Shown: positions 40,051-49,631, numbered from the stretch's first letter. The stretch: 64,000 nt of DNA from JAZDGX01 sp964482205 (GCA_964482205.1 CAYZWI010000012.1:62001-126000), one strand, 5' to 3'. A program made the numbers and translations. The notes: a model not told the origin generated them from the sequence alone.

Positions 40051-41418
40051 TCAACCGGCTCCAAACGCCAAGCGATGAACGAGGCCGTCCCGCCTGACGG
40101 CGATGATTTCGGAACCCCCGGGTACCGCGCTGACATAGGGATACACCGACGGGGAGTCGTCGGGATACGGGTCCAGGCGGTTGACGCCGCGGTACGAAAA
40201 CCGATAAGGATGCAGTAGACCACAAGAGGCCGAGGAAAAGACCAGGAAATCGCCCAAGGCAACGGCCGCCTCGCGGGCCAGCTCCGTGGGATGATCTTGC
40301 ACGCAAATCGGCTGGTTTCCGTTCAGGATTCTGAACCCGTTGGCAAAGCAGATGATCACGAAGGTCGCGGCCAGTGTGAGTCCGTGAGGAAACGAGCCTT
40401 TCAGGCCGCTGACGAGGTTCGTCGTGAGACTGGGCGACTTGAGGTTGATAGACACGAGGCTGCTGTCGGGAGGGTCTCCCGCGATCGAGTAGGCAATATC
40501 TCCATGCGCCGCCGGGTGGATGCTCGGACAGAACCCGCTCGGAGACGAATGGTGATTGGCGGCAATCATGGGCGAGGGTTCCAGCGGGCGGTACTGATAA
40601 ACGCCTCCCGCGCCCGTCATCACCACCAGCACTTTCTGCGGGGAGACGATCAGCGGCATGAGCAGGCCTTGACAATCGCTGAAGGGATCGGATTCCCAGC
40701 ACAGCTCAAAGCGCTCCCGGTCGCCGGGTCGAAAGGCGAGCGCTTTCCAACACCTGCCTCCGTCACCGAAACAGGTGACCGCAAGATAGTCGTCGCATGC
40801 GACCAGCGAATGGCGACCGAATGCCCATCCCTGCGGAAGCTCATGAATCACGAGCGGATCTGTCTGGCCGCGCAGACGAAACATTGTAAGGGTTCGTGAA
40901 CCCGCGACAAAGAGAGAATGCCCTTGGACAACCGGGGTGGAATGATAGCCGGCCTCATCCGCGGGAGCGGACCAGTTCTTTTGTAAGGCGAGGTCCTCTT
41001 TGTTCAAGGCGAGCACCCGTCCGGATGTCGTCGTGACATAGACCATTCCATAGGCAATCAGCAGGCCCGCTTCGACATTGTCTTCGCACGCGAAATCAGC
41101 CTCCCGGCGCAGCATGACCGAGGGCGAATGCGAATCGACTTTCAAGGTGCAATGGGTTTGACAACTATCCCGCATGGAACTGCGGGCATGATGGGTCCAG
41201 CAGTCGGCGCCTTGAATCAGGGTGCGCCCGCAGCCGCGGCAGTAAGTCGCGAAAGTCTGATTCGTCGCACCGCAGCCCGTGCAAGGCCAGACGGTCCGTT
41301 TGCAGTCAGGACAGTACCGTTGATCGCCGAGATCGGCCACATGGTCGCACTTGGGATACGGGCAATCTCTGAGATCTCCGCTCACCGTTGCTCCCTGCTC
41401 AACTCCGCGATTCTTCAC
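40051..41418 (-). CDS. zinc-ribbon plus beta-propeller protein
   Basis: The protein of about 455 residues opens with a double zinc ribbon. Cysteine pairs CPYPKC, CPDC, CTGC and CRGC lie within the first 67 residues. The rest is a string of four-stranded blades of the PQQ/quinoprotein-like beta-propeller type (LLIAYGMVYVTTTSGRVLALN, STPVVQGHSLFVAGSRTLTMF, TFVIICFANGFRILNG and more). There is no signal peptide, so it should be cytoplasmic and act as a scaffold. The ATG at 41418 has GGTGAG upstream; a GTG at 41385 with AGGGAG five bases before it is an equally good start. It follows the unknown cluster gene by 98 bases and precedes the VWA gene by 15. Confidence 0.72.
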   Translation of the reverse strand: MKNRGVEQGATVSGDLRDCPYPKCDHVADLGDQRYCPDCKRTVWPCTGCGATNQTFATYCRGCGRTLIQGADCWTHHARSSMRDSCQTHCTLKVDSHSPSVMLRREADFACEDNVEAGLLIAYGMVYVTTTSGRVLALNKEDLALQKNWSAPADEAGYHSTPVVQGHSLFVAGSRTLTMFRLRGQTDPLVIHELPQGWAFGRHSLVACDDYLAVTCFGDGGRCWKALAFRPGDRERFELCWESDPFSDCQGLLMPLIVSPQKVLVVMTGAGGVYQYRPLEPSPMIAANHHSSPSGFCPSIHPAAHGDIAYSIAGDPPDSSLVSINLKSPSLTTNLVSGLKGSFPHGLTLAATFVIICFANGFRILNGNQPICVQDHPTELAREAAVALGDFLVFSSASCGLLHPYRFSYRGVNRLDPYPDDSPSVYPYVSAVPGGSEIIAVRRDGLVHRLAFGAG

Positions 41419-41516
41419 ATTTGAGGCTCACCAGAGTACCCGACCTGGCCTCCAGGCGGCAAGCTGGAATCCAGGCGACGCCCCAATGGCACGGCGCGCC
41501 CAGGAGCGGTGGCAAG

Positions 41517-42701
41517 TCACGCGCCGTCTTCCGGTTGGGAGGACTCCTTCGGAATGTCCTCCAGATCGTCGATCGTCGGTCGCCGGCCCATGCGAATATG
41601 AAAGCTCGGCTTGGTCGTCTCGATGTCGTTTTTGCCTACGACCAGCCGCAGCTTGCCCGGGCGATCGCCTTCACTCTTGAAGCGAAAACGCAATTGGCCC
41701 AATCCCTGGCCGGGAATCGGCTGCTCGGGAGCGTCCCGCTCGAGCGGTTGGTTTAGCACGGACAGTGGAACGAGGCGCCTTTGCCACCCGATTCCTGATC
41801 CCAAGACTCTCATTCTTTTGAGGGAAGCGTTGGAGATCCAGAACGAACGCTGGACCGGGAAGCCGGGCACCAACCACTCTTCCTGCAGATCCAGGTCCTC
41901 GCGCATCCCATCCTTCTTGAAGGGCAAGGCGATGATGTCCAAGCCCGCTTGATCGACATGCTTCGGCCCTTCTTCGCCCGGCCGGCGCAAGCAGAAGTGA
42001 ATCCGATTGGATCCGGGTTGCAGGGCGCCGAGAGCGACATGAAACGTTTCCTCCCGGATCTCTGGTTGCGGTGCCGGTTGCAGAAGAAGGGACCGCTCTC
42101 CTTCTTCGCGAAAACGGCAACGATGCGCCGTTTCGAGAATGAGCGTCTCGGGGTTGCCTGAGATCTCCAGTACGCCGCGAATCTCTTTATCGTCGATTTG
42201 GAGCCAGCCTGGGGAATCCCCGATCCATGGAGGAAAACGGGCGTTCGAGTGGCCGCCGCCCAACCAGACGGGACCGACCGCCAAGGTCTTTGCGCCGCCG
42301 GGGAAATGGATCCCGGCGGCGGTTTCCGGAACACACATAGCCGGATAGACCAGGTACAGCCGCGCGATCGGCGCCGCGTCATCCGTAAACAAATCGAGCG
42401 CGATCGACGATTGCCCAGCGTTCGTCAAGCAGGATTCCGCAACCGAGAGAACCCAACCTTCGCCCGCGACTTCTTCCAGGCAGGCGTCCATGCGATCGCT
42501 CCCCCAAGCGACCGCGATTCTCTTCACGCGGTTCCACGGTCCGGTCGAGTCCAACGACCAAGAACAGAATTCGGCCTCCGTACGTTCGGCCTCCGGGAAC
42601 AAGATCACACAGCGCCCGCAGTATTCAGCAGGCATGGGAGGGCGGCGAGCCACGCCGGAGGGTTGGAATTCGCACTGATGAAGAATGTAGTCGAATTCCA
42701 C
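41517..42701 (-). CDS. unrecognised protein of the tubulin/VWA cluster
   Basis: The 394-residue soluble protein is predicted cytoplasmic, with no signal peptide or transmembrane segment. I do not recognise a domain. It has an early CxxC (CGRC, residues 28-31) that might bind metal with Cys9. It is otherwise strand-rich with many tryptophans and repeated beta-hairpin-like stretches (ARLYLVYPAMCVPE, ETLILETAHRCRF, RRLVPLSVLNQPL, GKLRLVVGKNDIE), suggesting beta-sandwich modules. The start is GTG at 42701 with the strong ribosome site AGGGGAGGA five bases upstream. Its conserved position between the coiled-coil and beta-propeller genes suggests it is a complex component. Confidence 0.6.
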   Translation of the reverse strand: MEFDYILHQCEFQPSGVARRPPMPAEYCGRCVILFPEAERTEAEFCSWSLDSTGPWNRVKRIAVAWGSDRMDACLEEVAGEGWVLSVAESCLTNAGQSSIALDLFTDDAAPIARLYLVYPAMCVPETAAGIHFPGGAKTLAVGPVWLGGGHSNARFPPWIGDSPGWLQIDDKEIRGVLEISGNPETLILETAHRCRFREEGERSLLLQPAPQPEIREETFHVALGALQPGSNRIHFCLRRPGEEGPKHVDQAGLDIIALPFKKDGMREDLDLQEEWLVPGFPVQRSFWISNASLKRMRVLGSGIGWQRRLVPLSVLNQPLERDAPEQPIPGQGLGQLRFRFKSEGDRPGKLRLVVGKNDIETTKPSFHIRMGRRPTIDDLEDIPKESSQPEDGA

Positions 42702-42830
42702 GGCGTCCTCCCCTTTCGCGGGCTCCGTCTACCTCTTGCCGCTGTGAGACATCATCCGGCCGCTTGCGGAATAGCATCCGTTCGCGCCCGAGATGGACGA
42801 AGCTCGTCCGTTTCTCTTCGCCGGCCAACA

Positions 42831-44552
42831 CTATTCCACGACATCGACCCGCGCCTTCTCATGAATTTTCTGCCCGTCGAGAGTCGTGTATCCCCAGTAC
42901 TGCACGCCGGCGATGCAGCCGTGGCGAATGCCCATGCACTCCGCCGCCTGCTTCCGGGATCCCTGATCGAACTGGGCCCAATTGTATTCCATCCCAAGAA
43001 CGATCTCTTGAGGGAGCCGGTTGTACACCAGCTCGAGGCAGGTCCTGATTTCCCGATCGAGAACCTCCACTTCCTCGAACGGAATCGTTCGATTCTGCGG
43101 GCCGCGAAGGGTCATTACAGCCATGAAGAAGTCGGAGAACGTGTTCATGAGGAGATGTTCTCGCAGCCTGTCCGCGGCCGATTCGACCTGACTCGATCCC
43201 CCGCTCAGACGCTCGACGGTGGACAGAGTCCTGGCTTCCACGCCGGCCTCGAGGCCGGAAAAAACCGATTCTTCGAGCCAGCGGAAAAAGTTCCTGGACG
43301 ATGAGGCAGGATACCGTTCCGGGCACTCGATCGGCCCGAGGGAGAAGGGACTGCCGAGCAGTTCGTCGGCTCGGGAGGCGATGCGGGAAAGCTCCGTTAA
43401 GGAGGTTTCCAGGCGGTGCCGCGCGTCCGGATCGGTCAGGCGCACGAGCTTGTCATGAAGCCCGGGATAATCGATGCAGCGCTCGATTCGCCGCAGCCGC
43501 AGCAGAAGCGCGCCGATGTTGGCCATGCGGCCGCACGCGTCCGAAGAGGCGCCGATCCCTGCTGCCACGCTGGTTCGCACCCGCAGGTCGTCACAAAGCC
43601 GAGGGACGGCGGAGTTGACGGTGTAGGTCAAATGCTCCTTGAGCTGTTGCCTCGCCTCGGTGGTCTGCGCAAGCTCTCGTTGCCGTTGCCCCAGGGTCGT
43701 CTTCGTCTCTTCCAACTCCAGTTTCAGCAAGTCGCATGCTTCGTTCGCCTGCGCCAGGGACGCCTGAATGTCTTTGACGGCGGCTTCGAGAGTCGCTGCG
43801 ATGACGTGGGTGCCGGAGAGCTCTCGAGAAGTTCGCTCCAAATCGGCGATCGCCCCATCACGTTGCGCTTGCGCGGAGAGGACATTCTCCTGAGCGATTT
43901 GCAGATTTTGGCGCAGGTTGACAAGCTGGGGGTCTTCCCCTTGCCAGGGGTCCGGCTGATCCGCCTCCGCATGCGCCTTGCGCCGCCGCAGATAGAGATA
44001 GATGCCGGCCGCACCGACTCCGGCACCAAACACGAGTGTGACGAAGGGCAGCAATCCGTAACGCAAGGGTTTCTTTATCAAGGCCTTCCATGGGTCGGCA
44101 AGGATCTTCAATTCATCCAGTTCGTTCTTCTCGGTTTGCAGGCTTGCGAGACGTTTTGCGTGGCCTTCGAACTGTCTGGAAAACCAATCCACTTCCTTCT
44201 TCAGCGTCTCGACAATCGGCCAGAGGTCCGTCTCGGCGCCGCGCTGAGATGCAGTGAGAGAGGCGTGGAGCGAATCTGTCGCTTGTTGCAGTATCCGAGC
44301 CTGAGTCTCGGGATTCTTCAAGAGCGCATCCAATCGCGAGTTCAACCTCTTGACGGTGTCCACGTCGGGTGTCTCCGGCGTCCTTTGCTGCCTGCCGTCC
44401 CCATTGGGACCGGTTGGGCCCGCTGCACTGCCGGCGTGACCGCCAGACTGCGCGCTCGCCAAGGTTGCGCCAAGGAGAAGAAGGAGCAAACACTTGCAGA
44501 GATGAGCCGTCACTTTCGTCCGAAGACCACGCTGCGCTCTTCCGTGAACCAT
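42831..44552 (-). CDS. signal-peptide/TM/coiled-coil protein of the cluster
   Basis: The 573-residue protein has a signal peptide (LCKCLLLLLLGATLASAQ) and a short extracytoplasmic coiled coil (about 60-130). One transmembrane helix follows (about 150-172, LLPFVTLVFGAGVGAAGIYLYLRRRK), then a long cytoplasmic coiled coil (about 190-300, QNLQIAQENVLSAQAQRDGAIADLE). The C-terminal helical domain has no recognised family. The ATG at 44552 is chosen over upstream codons because GAGGAGGTG precedes it and it directly begins the signal sequence. The topology matches that of the VWA and Sel1 proteins: export signal, periplasmic part, single helix, large cytoplasmic part. It may link the cytoplasmic Hsp70 pair to the membrane. 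Confidence 0.65.
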   Translation of the reverse strand: MVHGRAQRGLRTKVTAHLCKCLLLLLLGATLASAQSGGHAGSAAGPTGPNGDGRQQRTPETPDVDTVKRLNSRLDALLKNPETQARILQQATDSLHASLTASQRGAETDLWPIVETLKKEVDWFSRQFEGHAKRLASLQTEKNELDELKILADPWKALIKKPLRYGLLPFVTLVFGAGVGAAGIYLYLRRRKAHAEADQPDPWQGEDPQLVNLRQNLQIAQENVLSAQAQRDGAIADLERTSRELSGTHVIAATLEAAVKDIQASLAQANEACDLLKLELEETKTTLGQRQRELAQTTEARQQLKEHLTYTVNSAVPRLCDDLRVRTSVAAGIGASSDACGRMANIGALLLRLRRIERCIDYPGLHDKLVRLTDPDARHRLETSLTELSRIASRADELLGSPFSLGPIECPERYPASSSRNFFRWLEESVFSGLEAGVEARTLSTVERLSGGSSQVESAADRLREHLLMNTFSDFFMAVMTLRGPQNRTIPFEEVEVLDREIRTCLELVYNRLPQEIVLGMEYNWAQFDQGSRKQAAECMGIRHGCIAGVQYWGYTTLDGQKIHEKARVDVVE

Positions 44553-44629
44553 GTCCTGAGCACCTCCTCGCTCGGCCATCCCGGTTTCGACCGGTGACCG
44601 ATCACGAAACGGTCGTTGGGACGCGACGC

Positions 44630-45982
44630 TCAGCGGACTGTCCAGTAACTCCATTTTCCCAGATCGAGGGACCATCGTTCGGCCGGCAGGGCATGCCCCT
44701 CCGGTTGGCCGAGCCATAATGTGCCATAGACATTCCAGCCGATCCGGTGGAGCGTGATGCCAGCCGCAATGTAGTAGGACGGGCCGGCCAGAGACTGCGA
44801 CATTCTTGCCAGGGGCAGGAACGCGCTGTCCCCCGAACCGATTCCCCAAAGGAGTGCGAGGTTCACTTCGTTCAAGGAACCTCGCACGATTTCCCGGCTG
44901 AAGCTCGCGCCGGTGCAGGTCGTTTGGAGAATGTCGTCGTGGAGCGCGATCGCTTCCGGCAACGATCCGTTCACGCTGAGGTAGAGATTCCCGGGAACGA
45001 TGATGTGCGCCGATTCCGAATGCGACTGCCCGAACAGCGCCGCTCCCATGGGGACGCCATAGCGGTCGACGGTCTCGTAACCCGACTCTTCCCCGAGCGC
45101 GGGCGGCCAGGCGAGATCTCGGCGAAGAAGCACACGATCCACCTTCGCGCCCGCGGCTTCGGCCGACTGCACGAAAGACTCCACCGCTCTTCTCATCTCG
45201 GGCTGGGCGCTTTGAAGTCGAGGCGGACGGCTTGCGTCGAGGCGCATCTTCTCGAGCTCGTTCTCTAGCGCCAGCCAGCCGCCCAGACCCAGCGCTTCCT
45301 CACTTTCCACTGCGGCGTGCGTCAGTGGAACGCCGCAGAGATGCAAGAGGCCTAATTCGCCGATTTCCTTGTAGTCCTCTAGATAAACCCACTCTTCGTG
45401 ATCTTCGCGATGGATGCGAAAGCGGGTGAGCCGCAGCGTCTCGTGTCCAGGGTCGACATACACCACTCTCTCACTCTCGGGAGTTTGAGAAGAAACGCTC
45501 CGCAGGGCGCAATAGCAATCCGGCAGGACGCGCACCGCGACGATGTCTTTCAAGTGATCGAGGGCTTCTCCCAGCCGGCTGATCCGGGAGAGGGGCCCCG
45601 CAATGGTTCCCTGAGGGCACGTCGTCGCATCCTGGAGCTGCGAAGCCAGGGAACCATTCCAGAAGTGTTGGAACCCTTCGACAAATGTCCTGGCGTTGCG
45701 CTCGACCTGACGGGGAAACCAGGGCCAGGCAACCGCGCGGCCCGATTCCATCTCCTCCTTGAATTCCGGCCGTGCGGCTGCGAGAAGCGCCTCCGGACCC
45801 GAAAGCACCTGCTCGATTTCGGCGGCGCCGGAGGGTCCGACATGAAGACGAAAGAGCAGCCAACTGGGAAGTTCCCACGTCCGGTGATTGTAGCCCGACC
45901 AGGAGTGCGGTCCCGCCCCCAGTAATTCGGAGGCCAGGCATAGCCGGATGCGACCGGCATCGACCTCCATCCCCAACTGCAT
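44630..45982 (-). CDS. unrecognised protein, possibly a decayed Hsp70/actin-fold relative
   Basis: The 450-residue cytoplasmic protein starts 15 bases after the Hsp70-like gene. No domain is certain. Its order of motifs loosely follows the actin/Hsp70 ATPase fold. It has EVDAGRIRLCL at the N-terminus where phosphate-1 would be, then VVYVDPGHETLRLTRFRI in the phosphate-2 position (compare the neighbour's VYDFGGGTFDVSI). VDRVLLRRDLAWPP followed by GVPMGAALFG resembles the C-terminal adenosine-site pattern (neighbour: VSIILAGKSSRLP and VAIGAAFYG). The glycine-rich ATP-binding residues are missing, so it would be an inactive partner. The start ATG at 45982 follows GGGGAG at 6 bases. Homology is inferred, not proven. 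Confidence 0.5.
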   Translation of the reverse strand: MQLGMEVDAGRIRLCLASELLGAGPHSWSGYNHRTWELPSWLLFRLHVGPSGAAEIEQVLSGPEALLAAARPEFKEEMESGRAVAWPWFPRQVERNARTFVEGFQHFWNGSLASQLQDATTCPQGTIAGPLSRISRLGEALDHLKDIVAVRVLPDCYCALRSVSSQTPESERVVYVDPGHETLRLTRFRIHREDHEEWVYLEDYKEIGELGLLHLCGVPLTHAAVESEEALGLGGWLALENELEKMRLDASRPPRLQSAQPEMRRAVESFVQSAEAAGAKVDRVLLRRDLAWPPALGEESGYETVDRYGVPMGAALFGQSHSESAHIIVPGNLYLSVNGSLPEAIALHDDILQTTCTGASFSREIVRGSLNEVNLALLWGIGSGDSAFLPLARMSQSLAGPSYYIAAGITLHRIGWNVYGTLWLGQPEGHALPAERWSLDLGKWSYWTVR

Positions 45983-45997
45983 GATGGGCTCCCCTGG

Positions 45998-48900
45998 TCA
46001 ATACAACACAAACCCCGGCCGGTCGCGAAGCCCGGGAGGCGTCTCCCGAAAGCCACCGACCAGTTCCCCGCGAATTCGGCCGGCGATGGTGACCAGCCCA
46101 TTGCTGTCCACACGAATGGAGAGAATGAGCTTCTCGTCAGGCTTGGGATCTTTCAGATATTTCGCCCAGCGAAACGTTCCGAGCCGGATCATCTCCTGGG
46201 GGTCCCATGATTCATCCGTCTGATGAAGATTCGAACTCTGGGCAAAACATCGATTGCCCACCGGCTCGTAAGGCAAGTTCAGGGATTTCTCCAGGTATTC
46301 CTCAATCGGCGTTCCCTTTTCAAGCCCCTTGATGGGACTGAAGATTTCACCGATCCCGTCGTCGTCGATCATGCCGACGGACAACGGCAAAGCGCGCGTG
46401 CGCGTCTCCACGCTGTCCTGCGATTGCCGGCCCGAGCGCCAATGTCCGTAAAACGCCGCGCCGATCGCGACACAGACCTTTTCGTCGTCCTTCAGGGAGG
46501 TGTCGAATTTCTCCGGGCTCACGCCTTGTGCGGAGTACTTCTCCATCAGCCGGCGGACCATCGGAAGCCGCGAGGATTTTCCGGCCAGGATGATGCTCAC
46601 GAGACGGAACTCCCGCCCGGCAGCCTCTTCCTTCTGGCGGGCCGCCCGAAGCACTTCGACGAACTTGAGGATCGTTTCCCCGACTCGATCCGCGATGAGC
46701 GCTTCGAATCTCTGCCTGGTCAATACGAGTCTGGAATCGCCCGAGGGCGACAGAGGGTTTTGAAAAACCTCCTCTTCGACGACTTGTTGGAGTTTCGGAT
46801 CATCCGAGAGCGCGATCTTGTCACGCTCGGCCATCATTTTCAGGCGCCGCTTGGCATGCAGCACGGAATCGCGCAAAACCGGGAGGGTGTTTGCGGCGAG
46901 GCTCAGCCGGCTGAGCTTCTCGGGCAGCTCATAGATGCTCGTGACCACGAGTTGGCGGTGCAGGTCCTGAAGCTTCACGGCATCGAGATAGTTCTCGACG
47001 ATCGCGAAATCCAGATCGTCGCCTCCCATTTCGTTGATGCCGTCCGTGTGGATCACCTCCACCTGGGGAACGCCCGAGGGCGACTTTGTGATGGCGGCAA
47101 TGGAGACATCGAAAGTGCCGCCGCCAAAATCGTAGACGGCGATGTGTTCTCGATCGCCGACCTGCATTTCTTCGCGAAAATGAACGCGGTTGCGCAGAAC
47201 GTAGGCGTAGGCCGCTGCAGTCGGTTCTTCGAGGAGCTGGACATCCATGAGCTTCCAGGCGGCAAAGAGCTCCATGGAGAGGGTTTCAATCCGGTCGAGG
47301 GTGCCTTCCAGGTCATCGCCCCGCTGTTCGGCCAAGATCTTGGAGGGGGGAATAGCGAACAGATTCTGGGGTGCATTTTCGAGCGGCTCGAACAACTGCA
47401 GCGCAAGAGTCCGGCATGCCCGCAGAAAGTCGCGGTCGGACAGAGGAGTCCCTTTCCAGATCTCGCGCCCGGACGCAAGAAGCTGCTTGCGATTGGCGTT
47501 CAAGAAGGCCAGCAGAAGCAATGCGTTGATTGGCCGACAGGGTTCTCGGACGAACGCGGGTTGGCGGGTCCCCCCTGCCTGTTTGGCCAACTCGCGCAGC
47601 AATGCGCCGATCGTCGGGTCGCCCTGCAGCCGAGCGCCAAGATCGTCCGGAAAAGCAGAGGAAAGGTCTTCGAGAATTCTTTGCAGATCATCGGCGTGCG
47701 CATGGAGGACCATCCGAACGAGCGCTCGCCGGCAGGCTCGCAGGGTCGAAAGCCGCTGGCGATTGGCGAAGCTGGCCGGACAAGTAGCGACAATTCGGGT
47801 GGTGAAGTACTCCAGATCTTCGGCCGCCTGGGCGATCAACTTGGTGAAAATAATCTCCGCCAGGTCCTCGGGAGTGAATTCTTCATTGAGAATCTTGCGC
47901 GGGCAGCGCAGTCCGATGGTGCGCTTGAAGGAACGCATGTAGCGGTCCGCCTGCCCGGCGGCCAAGCTGGCGGCCGGAGACCCGATCAAGGGATCATCCA
48001 CTTCCCGGAAAAAGAGCACCGAAGGCAGGCCGCGCTGGTCCCCCCTTTCAATCTCCATTGCGCGATGCTCTTCAATCATGACCGGCCGGTACTCGTGCCT
48101 GGCGTCCCGGGCGTGATCATCGCGAACGGCGACCGTGGAAGTGCTCGTGCCGAAATCGATGCCGATGTAATTCGGAATGCCGATCGGGTCGAAAATGCGG
48201 CGGCGAATTTGTACCACGAAGGTCGCGCTGCCCTCGGCCTCCGGCGGCTCGGTTCTAAAGCGAAGCGTGAAGCGGTAATCGGAATCCAGCGGCAGCCTGG
48301 TCAAATCCATGGAAAGCGTGCCGTAGGCGGCCGGATCACTGCTGCGCATGGCTCCACGAAGATTTCCCGGCAATTCCCCGAATTCCAGGCGCGTAATTCC
48401 GCCGCGATACCAGCGCAGAGCTGCCGGTGGGTCGGCTTCGATGGCGACGATGGTCAAGGGTTCTCCGCCGATGTTCTTCAGACGAATATCGACGTCGCGG
48501 CGGGAATAGGGCGGGCACTTCTCCAAAAGATAGGTTCCGTCGACCTGCAGCTTGAAGGGAGGAAGCGGTTCCACCTGCAGGCGAGCGGGCGGACTCTGGT
48601 CCACCAGGATCTGGACGACGGCCTCCTGGCCGTTGGAGAACCTGGCGACGAACGGGATCTTGCGTTGAAAGGCGTCTTCGGGCAGGCAAGAGGCAACCAG
48701 GGCCAGCTGGAAGTTCGTGCTGTGATCGTGTCGCAATGGCCGGCTGGGAAGATGCTCCACGGTGAACCAGTCGGCAATTTCCTGAGGAGGCATGAAAGAT
48801 TCGAGGCTCAAGTAGCCGCCGCCTTTGTTTCGAAAGGAGATCGCAATCGTGGAATCCGTCGTCGAGCCCGCCTGGCCGACCAACAGGTGGAACTCTCCGA

Positions 48901-49402
48901 TGATATCAACTCGGATCGGTGTGTTGTCGGCCTGGACCCATTCGACTTCCGGCGGCTCGGGGGCGATGCCGATCTTGATTTCCGCCGTCTTCAGGACCGG
49001 ATCCGTGGTTTCCAGCGTCAAGGTCGCATAGTGCTCGCCCGAGTCGACGCCGGGCAGAGGGAACAAGTCGAGGCGCACCGATTCTCCCGGCCCGACAACC
49101 AGCTCGCGATCCTTTTCGACGCCGTACCGAGTTTCTGCCTCGTCCTTGATCATGAGCAGCTTCTCGGCGCCCCCGCCGGCAATGCGGACACGAACGGGAT
49201 TGACGGGCGCGAGCGAGGGATCTGCTCCGGTCGACCGATTGGAAAGCTCCAGCATGCCCGCGCCGGGATAGTCGGCGGAATTGGTGATCGAAACGGTCTT
49301 CGCGGAAATCTGCAAGCGCTTCAGCGGTCGACGGCAACCGGAGCAGTAGTTGTCTTCGTCCTTCCCTTCCCAAGGCGGGCTGCAATGCTGGCAGACGCCC
49401 AC
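45998..49402 (-). CDS. Hsp70-family protein with N-terminal zinc ribbon and beta-sandwich region
   Basis: The 1134-residue protein, much longer than DnaK (about 640), starts with a zinc ribbon (Cys4, Cys7, Cys20, Cys23). It continues with about 380 residues of beta-sandwich sequence (for example ISFRNKGGGYLSLESF and IRLKNIGGEPLTIVAIEA). The Hsp70 ATPase domain begins near residue 413 with the phosphate-1 motif YIGIDFGTSTSTVAV. Phosphate-2 is VYDFGGGTFDVSI (about 755), and the adenosine motif region is IILAGKSSRLPMVRRL (about 937), then VAIGAAFYG. The usual substrate-binding domain is replaced by a short tail. The start is GTG at 49402 after GGGAGGAG. As first gene of the ten-gene block it may be the ATP-driven switch. 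Confidence 0.85.
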   Translation of the reverse strand: MGVCQHCSPPWEGKDEDNYCSGCRRPLKRLQISAKTVSITNSADYPGAGMLELSNRSTGADPSLAPVNPVRVRIAGGGAEKLLMIKDEAETRYGVEKDRELVVGPGESVRLDLFPLPGVDSGEHYATLTLETTDPVLKTAEIKIGIAPEPPEVEWVQADNTPIRVDIIGEFHLLVGQAGSTTDSTIAISFRNKGGGYLSLESFMPPQEIADWFTVEHLPSRPLRHDHSTNFQLALVASCLPEDAFQRKIPFVARFSNGQEAVVQILVDQSPPARLQVEPLPPFKLQVDGTYLLEKCPPYSRRDVDIRLKNIGGEPLTIVAIEADPPAALRWYRGGITRLEFGELPGNLRGAMRSSDPAAYGTLSMDLTRLPLDSDYRFTLRFRTEPPEAEGSATFVVQIRRRIFDPIGIPNYIGIDFGTSTSTVAVRDDHARDARHEYRPVMIEEHRAMEIERGDQRGLPSVLFFREVDDPLIGSPAASLAAGQADRYMRSFKRTIGLRCPRKILNEEFTPEDLAEIIFTKLIAQAAEDLEYFTTRIVATCPASFANRQRLSTLRACRRALVRMVLHAHADDLQRILEDLSSAFPDDLGARLQGDPTIGALLRELAKQAGGTRQPAFVREPCRPINALLLLAFLNANRKQLLASGREIWKGTPLSDRDFLRACRTLALQLFEPLENAPQNLFAIPPSKILAEQRGDDLEGTLDRIETLSMELFAAWKLMDVQLLEEPTAAAYAYVLRNRVHFREEMQVGDREHIAVYDFGGGTFDVSIAAITKSPSGVPQVEVIHTDGINEMGGDDLDFAIVENYLDAVKLQDLHRQLVVTSIYELPEKLSRLSLAANTLPVLRDSVLHAKRRLKMMAERDKIALSDDPKLQQVVEEEVFQNPLSPSGDSRLVLTRQRFEALIADRVGETILKFVEVLRAARQKEEAAGREFRLVSIILAGKSSRLPMVRRLMEKYSAQGVSPEKFDTSLKDDEKVCVAIGAAFYGHWRSGRQSQDSVETRTRALPLSVGMIDDDGIGEIFSPIKGLEKGTPIEEYLEKSLNLPYEPVGNRCFAQSSNLHQTDESWDPQEMIRLGTFRWAKYLKDPKPDEKLILSIRVDSNGLVTIAGRIRGELVGGFRETPPGLRDRPGFVLY

Positions 49403-49519
49403 AATCTCCTCCCGTTGGGCTATGGCGCTAAATCGGAGCTGGGATCAGAGCGCTATACTCTCTTCGGCCCACGAAGTCCTGCGCGCTCCAAGCAAAGCAA
49501 ATTGCCAACGGATGATTGT

Positions 49520-49542
49520 GGAGCGGCGAAATACTCCGCTCC
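49520..49542. promoter_or_regulatory. hairpin between the SLOG and Hsp70 genes
   Basis: Perfect inverted repeat GGAGCGG (49520-49526) and CCGCTCC (49536-49542), 9-base loop, in the 229-base gap between the two minus-strand genes. It lacks a T-run; it may be a weak terminator or an operator. A TATAGC (49457-49452, minus) lies between it and the Hsp70 start but has no good -35. Confidence 0.35.
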
Positions 49543-49631
49543 GAGTATACGGAGCCGGGAGAGAGGTTTCAACCGGTGATCTCAAGCGCGCCCGGTCGCA
49601 AATGCCGCGGAGGATTGAGAGCGCGCCTTCT

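Noticed and set aside
49490..49520. Minus-strand sequence TTGGCAATTTGCTTTGC resembling a sigma-54 -24/-12 site before the Hsp70 gene
   Set aside because: The GG to GC distance is one base too long for the consensus, and sigma-54 sites tolerate spacing changes poorly.
46223..49579. Plus-strand open frame of about 1100 codons opposite the Hsp70 gene
   Set aside because: Shadow of the Hsp70 reading frame; no recognisable motifs and no ribosome site.
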